62,899 nucleotides of DNA from an uncultured Pseudomonadales bacterium (GTDB lineage Bacteria; Pseudomonadota; Gammaproteobacteria; Pseudomonadales; Cellvibrionaceae): positions 1 to 62,899 of the forward strand of contig CANLTI010000027.1 of assembly GCA_947494095.1 (NCBI GenBank), in the 5' to 3' direction. Positions 18,378 to 28,082 of the stretch are shown here, one piece after another; the first letter of the stretch is position 1, and each line of letters opens with the position of its first letter. Below the pieces are notes generated by a model that saw nothing but the letters and a program-made list of their open reading frames with translations, searched no databases and was not told where the DNA came from. The position numbers and the translations under genes are program-made.

Positions 18378-18429
18378 TTTACTTTGAACTATTACTTTGA
18401 GCCATTACTTTGAACGATTGCTTTTAACC
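18378..18429 (+). repeat. 13-bp tandem repeat, four units
   Basis: Units close to ATTACTTTGAACT repeat four times with no gap (18378-18429), the last degenerate. It lies between the terminator and the TonB receptor gene, so it may overlap the promoter region of that operon. Confidence 0.75.
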
Positions 18430-18644
18430 CTTATCTGGCGCCAGTGCGTATCGTGCGTTGTGTTGGGTTGAGTTGCTAGCACCCTCTGAATCACTCTCTT
18501 TTTTCTTTCTGCCCCAACACTCTCGGGGTTAGCCATCTGCTTTTTGCTTGATTTGTCATTATATTGAGCTTACCACCTGTACAACCTGTCGAATATTGGC
18601 CAAACACGCTATACCTAAAGGTATTCATTAAAAAGGTTTGTGTT

Positions 18645-20741
18645 ATGGCTATGTGGCAACAGATGCGATTGCAGCGTCAATCGGCCTTAATGGCACTAAT
18701 GTTGACTGTTGTATTTGCGCTTCCGGTTTGGGCGCAAGAGCTGTCGATGGGGGCTGATGACCTTATTGATATTCCTTTAGAAGCACTGATGCAAATGGAT
18801 ACAACTGTTGTGAGTGCCTCTAAGCGTTATGAAACGCTAAAAGACTCGCCGGCAGCCATTTATGTGATTGCTAAAGAAGATTTGCGTCGAGCCGCGATTA
18901 GCAATATTCCCGATGCATTACGTATGGCGCCAGGCATGCAAGTGGCGAAGGTGTCTTCTAATGAATGGGCGGTTAGTGCACGCGGCCTAGGTGGGCGTTA
19001 TGCGCGTTATTTATTGGTGCTTATTGATGGTCGTAGTATTTATACCTCGCTATTTAGTGGTGTCAATTGGGATGAACAAAATATTAGTTTAGAGGATATT
19101 GAGCGTATTGAAGTTGTGCGTGGCCCGGGTGGAAGCTTGTGGGGAGCGAATGCTGTTAATGGTATTGTCAATATTATCACTCGTAAACCCGAGGCTAGTG
19201 CCGGTATTAAATTGCGAGGTACTGTGGGTGACGGTGAAGACAAAGGCTCTTTGTATGGCCGGGTTGATTTTGCCGCTGGGGCGAACAGTGAGGTTTTTAT
19301 CTCAATGCACACTCAGCAAAATGGCGCTTTGGAGGCGGTAAGCCCCAATTTGGAGGGGTATGATTGGCAAAGCTCGCGGATAAATTCGGGCTGGCAGTTT
19401 CAGCAGGGGCAAAACACACTCAATATTAATACCGGTTTTTTTGAGGTTAAATCGACAACGCCTTGGGCAAAACAGTTGTTGCAAGCCCCTTGGGCTGAGC
19501 CTTTGTATAGTCATGAAGATAAAGCAGGCCTTTATGGTTCATTGAGGTGGCAGCGCCAAACGCGCTTTGGGCAATGGTATTTACTGGTTAATAGCGATGA
19601 TACTCAGCGTGATACTACAGCCTATGAGTGGAATACTCGCAATTACGATGCTGAGTGGCAGTGGACAGGAGCGCTAGGGCAAAAGCATATGCTAACGGCA
19701 GGCCTTTATAGTCGCTACACTCAAAGTGACTTTAGTGTGCCTATAGATGGTTCGGGCATTGATATTTTATTACAGCCTGAAAAACAATCCAGTAAAACTC
19801 ACAGTGTTTATGTTCAAGATACCGTCGCATTGAGTCGTACTGTATCGGCGTCTTTGGGGTTGCGGCTAGACGATCACTCGCTCAGTGATTCTAGTGTGCA
19901 GCCTTCGTTGCGTGTTATGTGGCAAGCGGATGAGGATCAGCGTTTTTGGGGGGCTGTATCTAAAGCGAATAGTACTCCCTCTCGTATGCTAAATGGTCAA
20001 AGTGAATTGAGTTTTGCGACATTACCCCCCGACGCTAGCGCTGAGCCGCCAGCCTCTTTTTTACCTATACGCTTATCCTTGAGTAATAATGATAACAATA
20101 AAGTGGATGTTAAATTATTATCTTTTGAATTAGGCTATCGTTATTCGGCCTCTGAAGTGTTTAGTTTGGATGCGGTATTTTTTGAGCACCATTATGAGAA
20201 TATATTAGGTGTTGAAGGTACCGGTGACCCCGAGTTTAGAATGAGTTATAGCGGGCAAGGTTATTTGCATGTTCCAATTTATGCTAATGCTCAAGGTAGG
20301 AGGAATAATCAAGGCCTTGAACTGGCTTTAGCGTACCAACCTTATGAGCAATGGTTTTTGCAGTACAGCGCTACAGTATTAGATGTAGAGCAAGGATTTG
20401 AGCAAAGCGACGATAGTCTGGGTTTTAATTTAGCCGAGACGGTACCTCGGCAGCAGCATGTGCTGCGCTCGTTATGGCATGTCAATAACCAGGTCGATTT
20501 AGATGTGATGGTGCGTTATGTCGGTGCTTTAGAAAGAACTAATGTTCCTAGCTATATCAGCGCCGATATTAAATTGGCCTATAATGTTAATACGCAATTC
20601 AATATTTCGCTCAATGCACGCAATTTATTTAATACTGATAAACAGCATATAGAGTCAGAGCGTGAAATATTTAATGCAGGAGCCTTTAGCGTTGAGCCTT
20701 ATGCTTATTTAAAAATAGAATGGAGCCTAACGCGTGATTAA
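18645..20741 (+). CDS. TonB-dependent outer-membrane receptor (698 aa)
   Basis: Start ATG 18645 gives a normal signal peptide (ending PVWAQE); the frame is open 81 bp further upstream. A TonB-box-like stretch (DTTVVSASKR) precedes the plug domain (SPAAIYVIAKEDLRRA to NGIVNIITRKPE), which contains IERIEVVRGPGGSLWGANA. A 22-strand-type barrel follows, ending in an aromatic C-terminus. The next two genes overlap it and each other and encode a YfiR-like protein and a GGDEF-EAL protein. That layout points to a receptor feeding a c-di-GMP circuit rather than, or besides, nutrient uptake. Ligand unknown. Confidence 0.88.
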   Translation: MAMWQQMRLQRQSALMALMLTVVFALPVWAQELSMGADDLIDIPLEALMQMDTTVVSASKRYETLKDSPAAIYVIAKEDLRRAAISNIPDALRMAPGMQVAKVSSNEWAVSARGLGGRYARYLLVLIDGRSIYTSLFSGVNWDEQNISLEDIERIEVVRGPGGSLWGANAVNGIVNIITRKPEASAGIKLRGTVGDGEDKGSLYGRVDFAAGANSEVFISMHTQQNGALEAVSPNLEGYDWQSSRINSGWQFQQGQNTLNINTGFFEVKSTTPWAKQLLQAPWAEPLYSHEDKAGLYGSLRWQRQTRFGQWYLLVNSDDTQRDTTAYEWNTRNYDAEWQWTGALGQKHMLTAGLYSRYTQSDFSVPIDGSGIDILLQPEKQSSKTHSVYVQDTVALSRTVSASLGLRLDDHSLSDSSVQPSLRVMWQADEDQRFWGAVSKANSTPSRMLNGQSELSFATLPPDASAEPPASFLPIRLSLSNNDNNKVDVKLLSFELGYRYSASEVFSLDAVFFEHHYENILGVEGTGDPEFRMSYSGQGYLHVPIYANAQGRRNNQGLELALAYQPYEQWFLQYSATVLDVEQGFEQSDDSLGFNLAETVPRQQHVLRSLWHVNNQVDLDVMVRYVGALERTNVPSYISADIKLAYNVNTQFNISLNARNLFNTDKQHIESEREIFNAGAFSVEPYAYLKIEWSLTRD

Positions 20742-21387
20742 GATGCAGCGCTTCGTCTTTATTTTTATAGTGATTTACTGGGGAGGCATTAACGCCATAT
20801 TGGCGGACCCAGCATTAAGCTCTGTATCAAGTTCTACATCAATCCCTACATCAAATCCTGTAGCAGGCCGGGTATCCAAGCCGTTATCCTCACACGCTAT
20901 TAACGTTAAAAAATCATCTTACAAAAATGAAAAAATTAATGCCTTAATAGCCGCATATATCTATTACTTTACCAAGTTTGTGCGTTGGCCAGAAGATTTA
21001 GAGAAAAAAACTATCTGCGTAGTAGGGGGGGCTGACTCTTTGTTGAGTGAATTCAAAAAGATTGCTAAAAAGCAATCTAGTCACATTCGCCTGAATAACC
21101 TGAGTTATATCGACTTTGCTAAATCTGCACCTGGGTACGCAATTGTGGAGCGCTGTCATTTATTGTACGTCACTGAAAATTACCAAGGTGACTTCTTGCG
21201 TGAGCCACCAGAGTGCTTTCGTGGATTGCTCGTTGTTGATGAATTTATGAAGAATGATCATGCTGTTATAAGGCTTGTGATGAATGGTAAAAAACTAAGC
21301 TTTGAAATTAGCCGAGGTAATGCTAAAAAGCAGCAGTTATATGTGAGTGCAAAGCTACTGGGGCTGGCTAAGGCGGTAGTTGATTAA
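20734..21387 (+). CDS. YfiR-like periplasmic protein (DUF4154), 217 aa
   Basis: Begins within the last codons of the receptor gene. GTG 20734 is preferred because GGAGC at 20722-20726 is well placed for it; ATG 20743 is the alternative. A signal peptide (FIFIVIYWGGINAILADP) and a serine/proline-rich stretch lead into the DUF4154 core: AAYIYYFTKFVRWPED, KTICVVG, then a central Cys and a C-terminal FEISRGNAKKQQLYVSAKLLGLAK. Family knowledge: YfiR represses the membrane diguanylate cyclase YfiN from the periplasm. Here the stop overlaps the start of a membrane GGDEF-EAL gene, its likely target. Confidence 0.85.
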   Translation: MIKMQRFVFIFIVIYWGGINAILADPALSSVSSSTSIPTSNPVAGRVSKPLSSHAINVKKSSYKNEKINALIAAYIYYFTKFVRWPEDLEKKTICVVGGADSLLSEFKKIAKKQSSHIRLNNLSYIDFAKSAPGYAIVERCHLLYVTENYQGDFLREPPECFRGLLVVDEFMKNDHAVIRLVMNGKKLSFEISRGNAKKQQLYVSAKLLGLAKAVVD

Positions 21388-23462
21388 TGTTTCATTTTAA
21401 AAAAATACGCACACGTATGCTTGTTGTTATTATGGCGGGTGCAAGCTTAGGTATGTTGGTACTGGCTATCGCATTTATGCTTTATATTGTTAATTTATTA
21501 CAGCATAAACGTGAAAGTCAATTGAATGCCGAGTTGGGTGTTTTGGCAATTAATATTGCTGCCAGTGTTATGTTTGAAGATGAAATAACAACTCGTGAAT
21601 TGCTCCAGGGTTTGGCGGTTGATGATGAGGTTATGTATGTTGAAGTCACTAAAAAAACAGATAGTGCTCAGGCCGTTTATCGTATTGTCGAATTTTTTAA
21701 TCCTCAGTTGCAGCGTACTTACGATGTGGGCGCATCGAAAAAGTCTATTCATCAATCTAATCTTGATAGCTTTAAGCGGTCGGTAAAAATTGATGGTGAG
21801 GTCGTTGGTTTATTAACGGCTTATGTTGGTGATAAACAGTTAAAAGATCAAATATTTTCTACTTTTTTGTTTGCGTTTGGCGCTTTGACTGCGGTTTTTG
21901 TTTTAGTGATTTTTTTGGGTGCGCGCTTACAAAGAGCTATTATTCACCCCATAGAGCGGTTAAATGAAACTTCTAAAAAAGTCACAGAGCAAGGTGATTA
22001 TGCGTTGCGTGCTGATGCGGATGGCGAAGATGAGCTGGCAGATTTAGCTCATGCTTTTAACCGGATGCTAGATCAAATAGAGCAGCGCGATATTATGCTG
22101 GAAAAAACAGTTAAGCAGCGCACCATTGAATTAGAACGTCTAGCCGATGAATTTAGATACCGCGCGTTTCATGATTCACTCACAGGCTTGCCTAATCGAG
22201 CACTATTAACCGAGCAGTTCCCTATATTTGCCGCACATGCGCGCCGCGCCTCTACACTATTTGCAGTATTTTTAATTGACCTTGATAATTTTAAAAATAT
22301 TAATGATACGCTCGGTCATGATGTTGGCGATCAGCTACTAAAGACTGTAGCCGAGCGCTTAAGTTGCACCCTGCGTAGCGAAGACCTTGTTTGTCGTTTA
22401 GGAGGCGATGAATTTTTGATTTTGATTGAAGATTTACATGTTACTAGCGACGCGCAAGCTATTGCCGATAAGCTGTTTAAAACCATGAATCAATCGATTG
22501 TTATTAATTCAAAGCGATTAGATATAACAATGAGTTTAGGCGCTGCGCTCTACCCTGAACACGGCTATGATTTAACTTCGTTAAAGCGTGCCGCTGATAT
22601 TGCTATGTATGCCTCTAAAGAAGCGGGTAAAAACCAGTATAAAGTTTTTGAGTCAGCGATGGAGGTGATGGCTAAGCAGCGTTTAATTGTTCAAAATGAT
22701 CTGCGCAGCGCACTCGTTAATGGTGATATGCAGTTATATTACCAGCCCCAAGTTTATGCTGATAATGCATCAATGTATGGTTGTGAGGTACTGGTTCGCT
22801 GGCGTCATCATAAATATGGGTTGCTATTTCCTGATGTTTTTATTCCTCATGCTGAAGATTCAGATTTGGTGCAATTTATTGATTATTATGTTTTAAAAAT
22901 GGCCTGTAAGCAGGCTAAAATATGGCTTGATGAAGGGCGCCCACTGGTCGTCTCTATTAATTTATCAGGGCTACATTTTAGGAATACAAAAATTATTGAT
23001 AGAATAAAAAATGCTTTACAAGAAAATAAACTGCCTGCAGATTATTTGTGTGTAGAGCTAACCGAAGCTGTTTTGATTTCTGATACCGAGGTGGCGACAA
23101 AAATCGTTACAGAATTAAAATCCTTGGGATTAAAAATTAGTCTTGATGATTTTGGTGTGGGCTATTCATCACTCAACTATCTACGCACTTTCCCTTTTGA
23201 TACGGTTAAGCTTGATAAATCGTTTATTGCGAGTATTTTAACGAGCCCGCAAGACCAGCGCCTAACCGAAGGTATTATAAAATTGGCCTCAAGTTTAAAC
23301 TTGAGTGTGGTGGCTGAAGGCGTTGAAAACCAAGAGCAAATGAATTATTTAAATACCATTGGTTGTAACCGTATGCAAGGTTATTACTTTTTACCACCGC
23401 GTAGCTTAGAAGGTTTTGAGCGCTGGTGGGATAAGCATATTATGAGGCATGCCATTAAGTGA
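21387..23462 (+). CDS. Membrane diguanylate cyclase/phosphodiesterase (HAMP-GGDEF-EAL), 691 aa
   Basis: Start overlaps the upstream stop (TAATG), so translation is coupled. Two transmembrane helices (about 10-35 and 155-180) enclose a periplasmic CHASE8-like sensor domain. A HAMP linker follows (to about 240). The GGDEF motif is intact at 339-343, with an RSED inhibitory site five residues before it. The EAL domain has EVL in place of EAL (Glu467), with NLSG, ELTEA, LDDFGVGYSSL, KLDKSFI and VVAEGVEN all present. Both c-di-GMP synthesis and breakdown therefore look possible. It resembles YfiN extended by an EAL domain. Confidence 0.9.
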   Translation: MFHFKKIRTRMLVVIMAGASLGMLVLAIAFMLYIVNLLQHKRESQLNAELGVLAINIAASVMFEDEITTRELLQGLAVDDEVMYVEVTKKTDSAQAVYRIVEFFNPQLQRTYDVGASKKSIHQSNLDSFKRSVKIDGEVVGLLTAYVGDKQLKDQIFSTFLFAFGALTAVFVLVIFLGARLQRAIIHPIERLNETSKKVTEQGDYALRADADGEDELADLAHAFNRMLDQIEQRDIMLEKTVKQRTIELERLADEFRYRAFHDSLTGLPNRALLTEQFPIFAAHARRASTLFAVFLIDLDNFKNINDTLGHDVGDQLLKTVAERLSCTLRSEDLVCRLGGDEFLILIEDLHVTSDAQAIADKLFKTMNQSIVINSKRLDITMSLGAALYPEHGYDLTSLKRAADIAMYASKEAGKNQYKVFESAMEVMAKQRLIVQNDLRSALVNGDMQLYYQPQVYADNASMYGCEVLVRWRHHKYGLLFPDVFIPHAEDSDLVQFIDYYVLKMACKQAKIWLDEGRPLVVSINLSGLHFRNTKIIDRIKNALQENKLPADYLCVELTEAVLISDTEVATKIVTELKSLGLKISLDDFGVGYSSLNYLRTFPFDTVKLDKSFIASILTSPQDQRLTEGIIKLASSLNLSVVAEGVENQEQMNYLNTIGCNRMQGYYFLPPRSLEGFERWWDKHIMRHAIK

Positions 23463-23633
23463 TTACGTGATTGCTCAATGGTGACCGATAGTGCGCACAG
23501 CACCGTTTGCCGATTAGACCAATAACATAGCAATGCGCACATTGCAGTGATACGTGATATTGCAGCTATAATTTAGGTGAGCATAAAATATTTGAATGTC
23601 GGATGACTTTTACGGGCACAAGGTTAATTAACT

Positions 23634-26153
23634 ATGGGATTAGGTGTGCGGCATATTAAAAGATTACAGACGCAGTACCTGGCTAGAGCGCACTGTGTTT
23701 GTAGTGCGTTATTTATGGCATTTATGATGTTGGTGCTTGGCGTATCGACGCTTTTATTTTCAGCCTCTAGTATTGCAGACAATGAAGCCGATGTACGATT
23801 AGTGATTGATATTTCTGGCAGCATGAAGCGCAATGACCCTAAAAATTTGCGTCAACCTGCGGTTGAGATGTTGATGGAGCTATTGCCCGACGGTAGTCAT
23901 GCAGGTGTTTGGGCGTTTGGTAAAGAAGTGAATATGTTAGTGCCTTTTGGTACTGTTGATCAGCAGTGGCGCGAAATGGCCACTGATCGCGCTAAAAACA
24001 TTAATTCTGTTGGTTTATATACCAATATTGGCGGTGCTTTAGAAAAAGCATCGCAAGTGGGGCCTGCCTCTAAAAAAAATGCACATATAATTTTATTAAC
24101 TGATGGAATGGTCGATATCGACAAAGATCCTTCAGTGAATGAAAAGGAGTGGCGGCGTATTGTAGACGAGATTATCCCAGTACTTAAAAAGCAAGGCTTT
24201 AGTGTACATACTGTGGCGCTTTCTGATAATGCCGATACTAATTTGATGAATAAGTTGTCGTTGGCCACAGGCGGGCATGCGGGTGTTGCCAAAACGGCTG
24301 ATGATTTAATACCTGCTTTTTTAAAGGCTTTTGATGCCGCCTCACCTTCGCAGCAATTACCGTTGGCAGGTAATCGCTTTGTGGTTGACTCATCAATTGA
24401 AGAGTTTACCGCTTTAATGTTTCGAGATGATCCGCAAGGTATTATTAGTTTGGTTGGTCCTGATGGCACGGTGATTAATGAGGGAGATCTGGATAAGGAT
24501 ATTGCGTGGCATCACACCGATAATTATGACTTGGTCACTATTACACGACCCTTAGAGGGCGAGTGGGAGGTGAAAGGGCCTTTGGCAAAGGGGAGTCGTA
24601 TTACTGTGGTGAGCGATCTTAATTTGCGAGTTAAGCCTTTGCCGCTGCAAGCGCCGGTGGGCAGCGAGCTAGATCTTCAGCTCGCTTTACAAGAAGATAG
24701 CCAAGTTGTCTCGCGCTCTGATTTTTTAAAACTATTAACGATCGAGGCTGCTAGCAAACTTAATACGGGTGCTAAGCCTAGCTGGCAATATGCCTTTGAT
24801 ACTCAAAGCCCGCCTAAGCGAGGAATTTTTAGCACTAAAATTAAAGGGTTTACTCAGCCGGGCGATTACCTTGTGAGTGTTGAGCTCGATGGGAAAAGTT
24901 TTAAGCGTAAGTTTTCTCATCAACTTAAGATCAACATGCCGTTTATGGCTGAGTTAATCAAAGGTCATAACGATAACAGTCAGATGCAGTATGTGCTTTT
25001 GGTCCGTAAAAGTGCTGAGCATATTAGCGTTAAAAATACTCAAATGGCACTAACGCTATCGACGCCTGATCGGCGTAAACACGTATTACCGTTAGCACTG
25101 AATACGACGGATGAATGGACTAATACCATCACTCCAGAGCAAAGCGGCGTGCATAAGCTCGTGATACGTATTACAGGCATGGATAATAACGGCGACGCGT
25201 TTGAGTATATCATCGATGATTTATCGTTTAATTATGCACCAGAAGCTGATTTTGAGTCATTATTATTAGAAGAGCAAAATGATGTTGAGCCGGTATCTTC
25301 TGAGGCCTCAAGTGCGACGACCGAACCAAAGGAAGACAAAACCCCAGACAAAAACAGCGAAGAGGATGATTCGCAGGAGGCTGCCCCTGATGAGAGTGAG
25401 CCGGATGATGGTGCGCCATGGATACTCTATACCGCATTAGGGGTCGGAAACTTATTATTGCTAGTGGGCGGTTTTTTTGCCTTTAAAAAAATGCTGCGCT
25501 CAACATCTGATACTAAAGAAGAGCCTGCCCCACAGCCAGAAGAAGAGCCTGAAGAGCCGAAGGAACCTAGCCCAGAGCCACAAGACGATAGCGATGATGC
25601 TGGCGAAATGCAGATGCAAGATTTGGATGATGAAATTCCTCCGATGGAAGATTTAGAGCCTGATTTAAATTTTGACGAAGACGAAGGCGAAGGCGAGGGT
25701 GAAAGTGAGCAAGATGCCGAAGACACAACCAAAGCGGAAGCTGACGAGCCGCCGAGAGTGGATGAGGATTTTGATTTTGATCTGTCAGCCCTAGATGGCG
25801 ATACAACCTCAGAGCCCGCTAGCGCCGCTCAGGAGCCAGCAGCAACAGAGCCTGAGGTGTTGGACGAGCCGAATATTGAGGCGCAGAGCGCCGATGAATT
25901 ATTTGACGCAGCCACAGATGTAGAACCCGACCCAGCTGAAGAGCCCGAAGAGGATATGGCTCAAGCCATGCTTAAGGCCCAAGGGCTTGATCTTGCAGAA
26001 GATGAACTTGACTATGCGATCTCAAACTTGATTGATGAGCTGGATGAGCCGGAGGCGGCTCCGTCTAATGATACGACTGACGCTGAAAAAGACGCATTTA
26101 GTGGTGAAATTAATTTAGACGATTTTGACTTCGATGATGAAGATGACAAATGA
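23634..26153 (+). CDS. VWA-domain membrane protein with long acidic cytoplasmic tail (839 aa)
   Basis: A signal or anchor segment (to about residue 47) precedes a von Willebrand A domain with an intact metal site: DISGS at 59-63, a GLYTNIGGAL threonine and LTDGMVD. Beta-rich domains follow. A transmembrane helix at about 593-615 (APWILYTALGVGNLLLLVGG) leads to a roughly 220-residue tail very rich in Glu, Asp and Pro, which ends in DDFDFDDEDDK. The closest pattern I know is the TIGR03503-type VWA family of gammaproteobacteria; function unknown. Helical AMLKAQGLDLAEDELDYAI near the end may be a binding segment. Single gene, no terminator seen. Confidence 0.75.
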   Translation: MGLGVRHIKRLQTQYLARAHCVCSALFMAFMMLVLGVSTLLFSASSIADNEADVRLVIDISGSMKRNDPKNLRQPAVEMLMELLPDGSHAGVWAFGKEVNMLVPFGTVDQQWREMATDRAKNINSVGLYTNIGGALEKASQVGPASKKNAHIILLTDGMVDIDKDPSVNEKEWRRIVDEIIPVLKKQGFSVHTVALSDNADTNLMNKLSLATGGHAGVAKTADDLIPAFLKAFDAASPSQQLPLAGNRFVVDSSIEEFTALMFRDDPQGIISLVGPDGTVINEGDLDKDIAWHHTDNYDLVTITRPLEGEWEVKGPLAKGSRITVVSDLNLRVKPLPLQAPVGSELDLQLALQEDSQVVSRSDFLKLLTIEAASKLNTGAKPSWQYAFDTQSPPKRGIFSTKIKGFTQPGDYLVSVELDGKSFKRKFSHQLKINMPFMAELIKGHNDNSQMQYVLLVRKSAEHISVKNTQMALTLSTPDRRKHVLPLALNTTDEWTNTITPEQSGVHKLVIRITGMDNNGDAFEYIIDDLSFNYAPEADFESLLLEEQNDVEPVSSEASSATTEPKEDKTPDKNSEEDDSQEAAPDESEPDDGAPWILYTALGVGNLLLLVGGFFAFKKMLRSTSDTKEEPAPQPEEEPEEPKEPSPEPQDDSDDAGEMQMQDLDDEIPPMEDLEPDLNFDEDEGEGEGESEQDAEDTTKAEADEPPRVDEDFDFDLSALDGDTTSEPASAAQEPAATEPEVLDEPNIEAQSADELFDAATDVEPDPAEEPEEDMAQAMLKAQGLDLAEDELDYAISNLIDELDEPEAAPSNDTTDAEKDAFSGEINLDDFDFDDEDDK

Positions 26154-26200
26154 TGCACAATCTAGCATTAGGGGCGAGGCAATAATAGTTTGTCCAATTA

Positions 26201-26381
26201 GATGTAGAGTTCTGTTTTCTCGGCAAGGCGCTCGAAGGGGCGCATGCCGGGCATGTAACGCTTTGAGCAACGCATCGGGGCAGGAGCCCCTTATTAGACA
26301 TTGCAGGAGCATAATGTCGAGGAGAGGAAGCAGAAAACAAGTATTATTGGATAATGTATTTTTTCCTCGTCCCTTATGTGA
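26201..26381 (+). repeat. Second interspersed repeat family, copy 2 (with AGGA hairpins)
   Basis: Shares both arms with 11601-11711. Between them it carries an insertion of about 60 bp with two hairpins: GGGGC-AGGA-GCCCC (26277-26290, perfect) and GACATT/AATGTC (26297-26318) with the same CAGGAGCA loop as the MITE copies. It lies just downstream of the VWA gene in the sense direction. Confidence 0.75.
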
Positions 26382-26403
26382 CCCGCACTATTAGCTCAGG
26401 TTA

Positions 26404-26653
26404 AGCGGTGGGTAACCATTCAGAGATCCCGAAATTAGGCACTAATGAATCATTGGCTGGGCCGCTCAAGCCATCTGCGACTTTGTACTCCTCGACTTTG
26501 TGCTCCTGCAAAGTCTAATCTCGCATATCCCTATGCAGGGTGCACGGCCGCCTTGCCTTCCCTGCAAGGCCCGGCGCTTAAGTGCCCAGAAAACAACCTA
26601 CAGCATCTTGTCAAGAAGGGTTTGTTCGTTTGGCTGAATAGTTACAAGGGTGG
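26404..26653 (-). mobile_element. MITE-like element, copy D (with flanking duplications)
   Basis: Element 26412-26645 (234 bp), ends GTAACCATTCAG and CTGAATAGTTAC. Flanks AGCGGTGG (26404-26411) and AAGGGTGG (26646-26653) match at 6/8 positions. The hairpin strand is the minus strand. The ORF at 26445-26678 lies almost wholly inside it and is not a gene. Confidence 0.8.
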
Positions 26654-26892
26654 GACGGGGGGTTGGAATAAGCAATGATCTTAGGCATTTTGAGCCTAGC
26701 ACTAACCGAGTTGACTGCTCTTTTTGAGGTACTGTGCTTTTAAAGGTCGGTTTTAGTGGTGTTTAGCGGTACAATTTTGTTATTGATGCTGTTTGACCTA
26801 GCACGATTTTTCAAAATACGATGACCTCGATCATCGCTCTTAGAATTGTGTGCGTATATTCGGCTGTTACTCACTCCTTAAGGTTATAAAGA

Positions 26893-27531
26893 ATGTTGCA
26901 AGAAGCAAAGCAGGTGCGCGCAGCACTAGAGGCAAAAGGTTTAGAGACACCCCTTAAGCCCAACGATTTAAGCGCAGAGCAAAAACAAGATAAGCTAAAA
27001 GCACTGTTTACCCAAGTGGCTCAAACCTTAGGTCTAGACCTTGCGGATGATAGCTTGAGTGAAACGCCGCATCGCATAGCAAAAATGTATATCAATGAAA
27101 TATTCAGCGGTCTCGATTATCAGAATTTCCCTAAAATAACCGTGATTGATAACAAAATGGGTACCGATGAGATGGTCATGGTGAGCGATATCGGTCTTAC
27201 CAGTACATGTGAGCACCATTTTGTAACGATTGACGGTTTTGCAAAGGTTGCTTATTTACCCGCAGGTAAAATAATAGGGTTGTCTAAAATTAACCGCTTA
27301 GTGCGCTTTTTTGCGCAGCGGCCACAGGTGCAAGAGCGCTTAACTCAGCAGGTTTTAGTAGCTTTACAAGCGCTACTAGAAACGGATAACGTAGCGGTTA
27401 CGATCAACGCGACACATTTTTGTGTGAAAGCGCGAGGCGTGATGGATTCTAATTCTATCACGCGCACAACAGCACTAGGCGGTACATTTAAAGCCAATGC
27501 CACCACACGCGCAGAATTTTTGGCAGGGTAA
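26893..27531 (+). CDS. folE: GTP cyclohydrolase I (FolE), 212 aa
   Basis: Converts GTP to 7,8-dihydroneopterin triphosphate, the first step of folate and pterin synthesis, in the cytoplasm. Zinc and catalytic residues are visible in TSTCEHHF (Cys106, His108, His109) and in [35 protein letters not shown] is typical of type I enzymes. Length is close to the usual 220. AAGG at 26880-26883 precedes the ATG. folX follows after 3 bp, which points to tetrahydromonapterin production. Confidence 0.95.
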   Translation: MLQEAKQVRAALEAKGLETPLKPNDLSAEQKQDKLKALFTQVAQTLGLDLADDSLSETPHRIAKMYINEIFSGLDYQNFPKITVIDNKMGTDEMVMVSDIGLTSTCEHHFVTIDGFAKVAYLPAGKIIGLSKINRLVRFFAQRPQVQERLTQQVLVALQALLETDNVAVTINATHFCVKARGVMDSNSITRTTALGGTFKANATTRAEFLAG

Positions 27532-27534
27532 AGT

Positions 27535-27927
27535 ATGAATATACCAGCGATTATTCGGATTAAAAATTTGCGTTTACGTACCTATATTGGCATTAAAGAA
27601 GAGGAAATTAATAATCGGCAAGATGTGATTATTAATGCGGTTATTCATTGCCAGGCTCAAGCAGCTGTAGAGAGTAACATTATTGGTGACGCCTTAAATT
27701 ACCGTACGATTTGCAAGGCTATTATTACTCATATCGAGGATCAGCGCTTTGCTTTACTTGAGCGTATGACATATGAAATTTTAGAGATTGTTATGGCGCA
27801 CCCAGATGTTATAAAAGCAGAAGTTGAAGTCGATAAGGTGGGTGCTTTAAGATACTCAGATTCTGTCTCAATGGCTTTAGGCGGTAAGCGCGAGCGTTGT
27901 GGTGAGCAGTGGATTGCAGGCTTTTAG
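27535..27927 (+). CDS. folX: Dihydroneopterin triphosphate 2'-epimerase (FolX), 130 aa
   Basis: Epimerises dihydroneopterin triphosphate to dihydromonapterin triphosphate. The sequence closely follows Escherichia coli FolX over its length ([47 protein letters not shown]), rather than the FolB aldolase. It starts 3 bp after folE in the same operon, so the two enzymes act in sequence. A strong bidirectional terminator follows. Confidence 0.93.
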   Translation: MNIPAIIRIKNLRLRTYIGIKEEEINNRQDVIINAVIHCQAQAAVESNIIGDALNYRTICKAIITHIEDQRFALLERMTYEILEIVMAHPDVIKAEVEVDKVGALRYSDSVSMALGGKRERCGEQWIAGF

Positions 27928-27947
27928 CGCAAACTTAACGACAACAA

Positions 27948-28006
27948 CTAACAATATAAAAAAAGGCCATGAACTCAATATTCATGGCCTTTTTTTATAT
28001 TGTTAG
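27948..28006. terminator. Strong bidirectional terminator between folX and the TonB-fusion gene
   Basis: A long inverted repeat: AAAGGCCATGAA pairs with TTCATGGCCTTT around CTCAATA, extended outward by A-run/T-run and AACAATAT/ATATTGTT pairing. It serves the convergent genes on both sides. Confidence 0.92.
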
Positions 28007-28082
28007 CGTGCTCATAACGTTAGATGCTTATTTGAGCAGTTGCATCATTTTTTAAATTTTTGGATTTTTTTGGGCTAAATAG

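Noticed and set aside
22780..22800. EAL domain inactive because of EVL
   Set aside because: The catalytic glutamate is kept and all other catalytic motifs are present; EVL is a known variant of active enzymes.
25500..26150. Minus-strand ORFs opposite the acidic tail of the VWA gene
   Set aside because: Shadows of Glu/Asp-rich codons, giving Ser/Leu-rich nonsense on the other strand.
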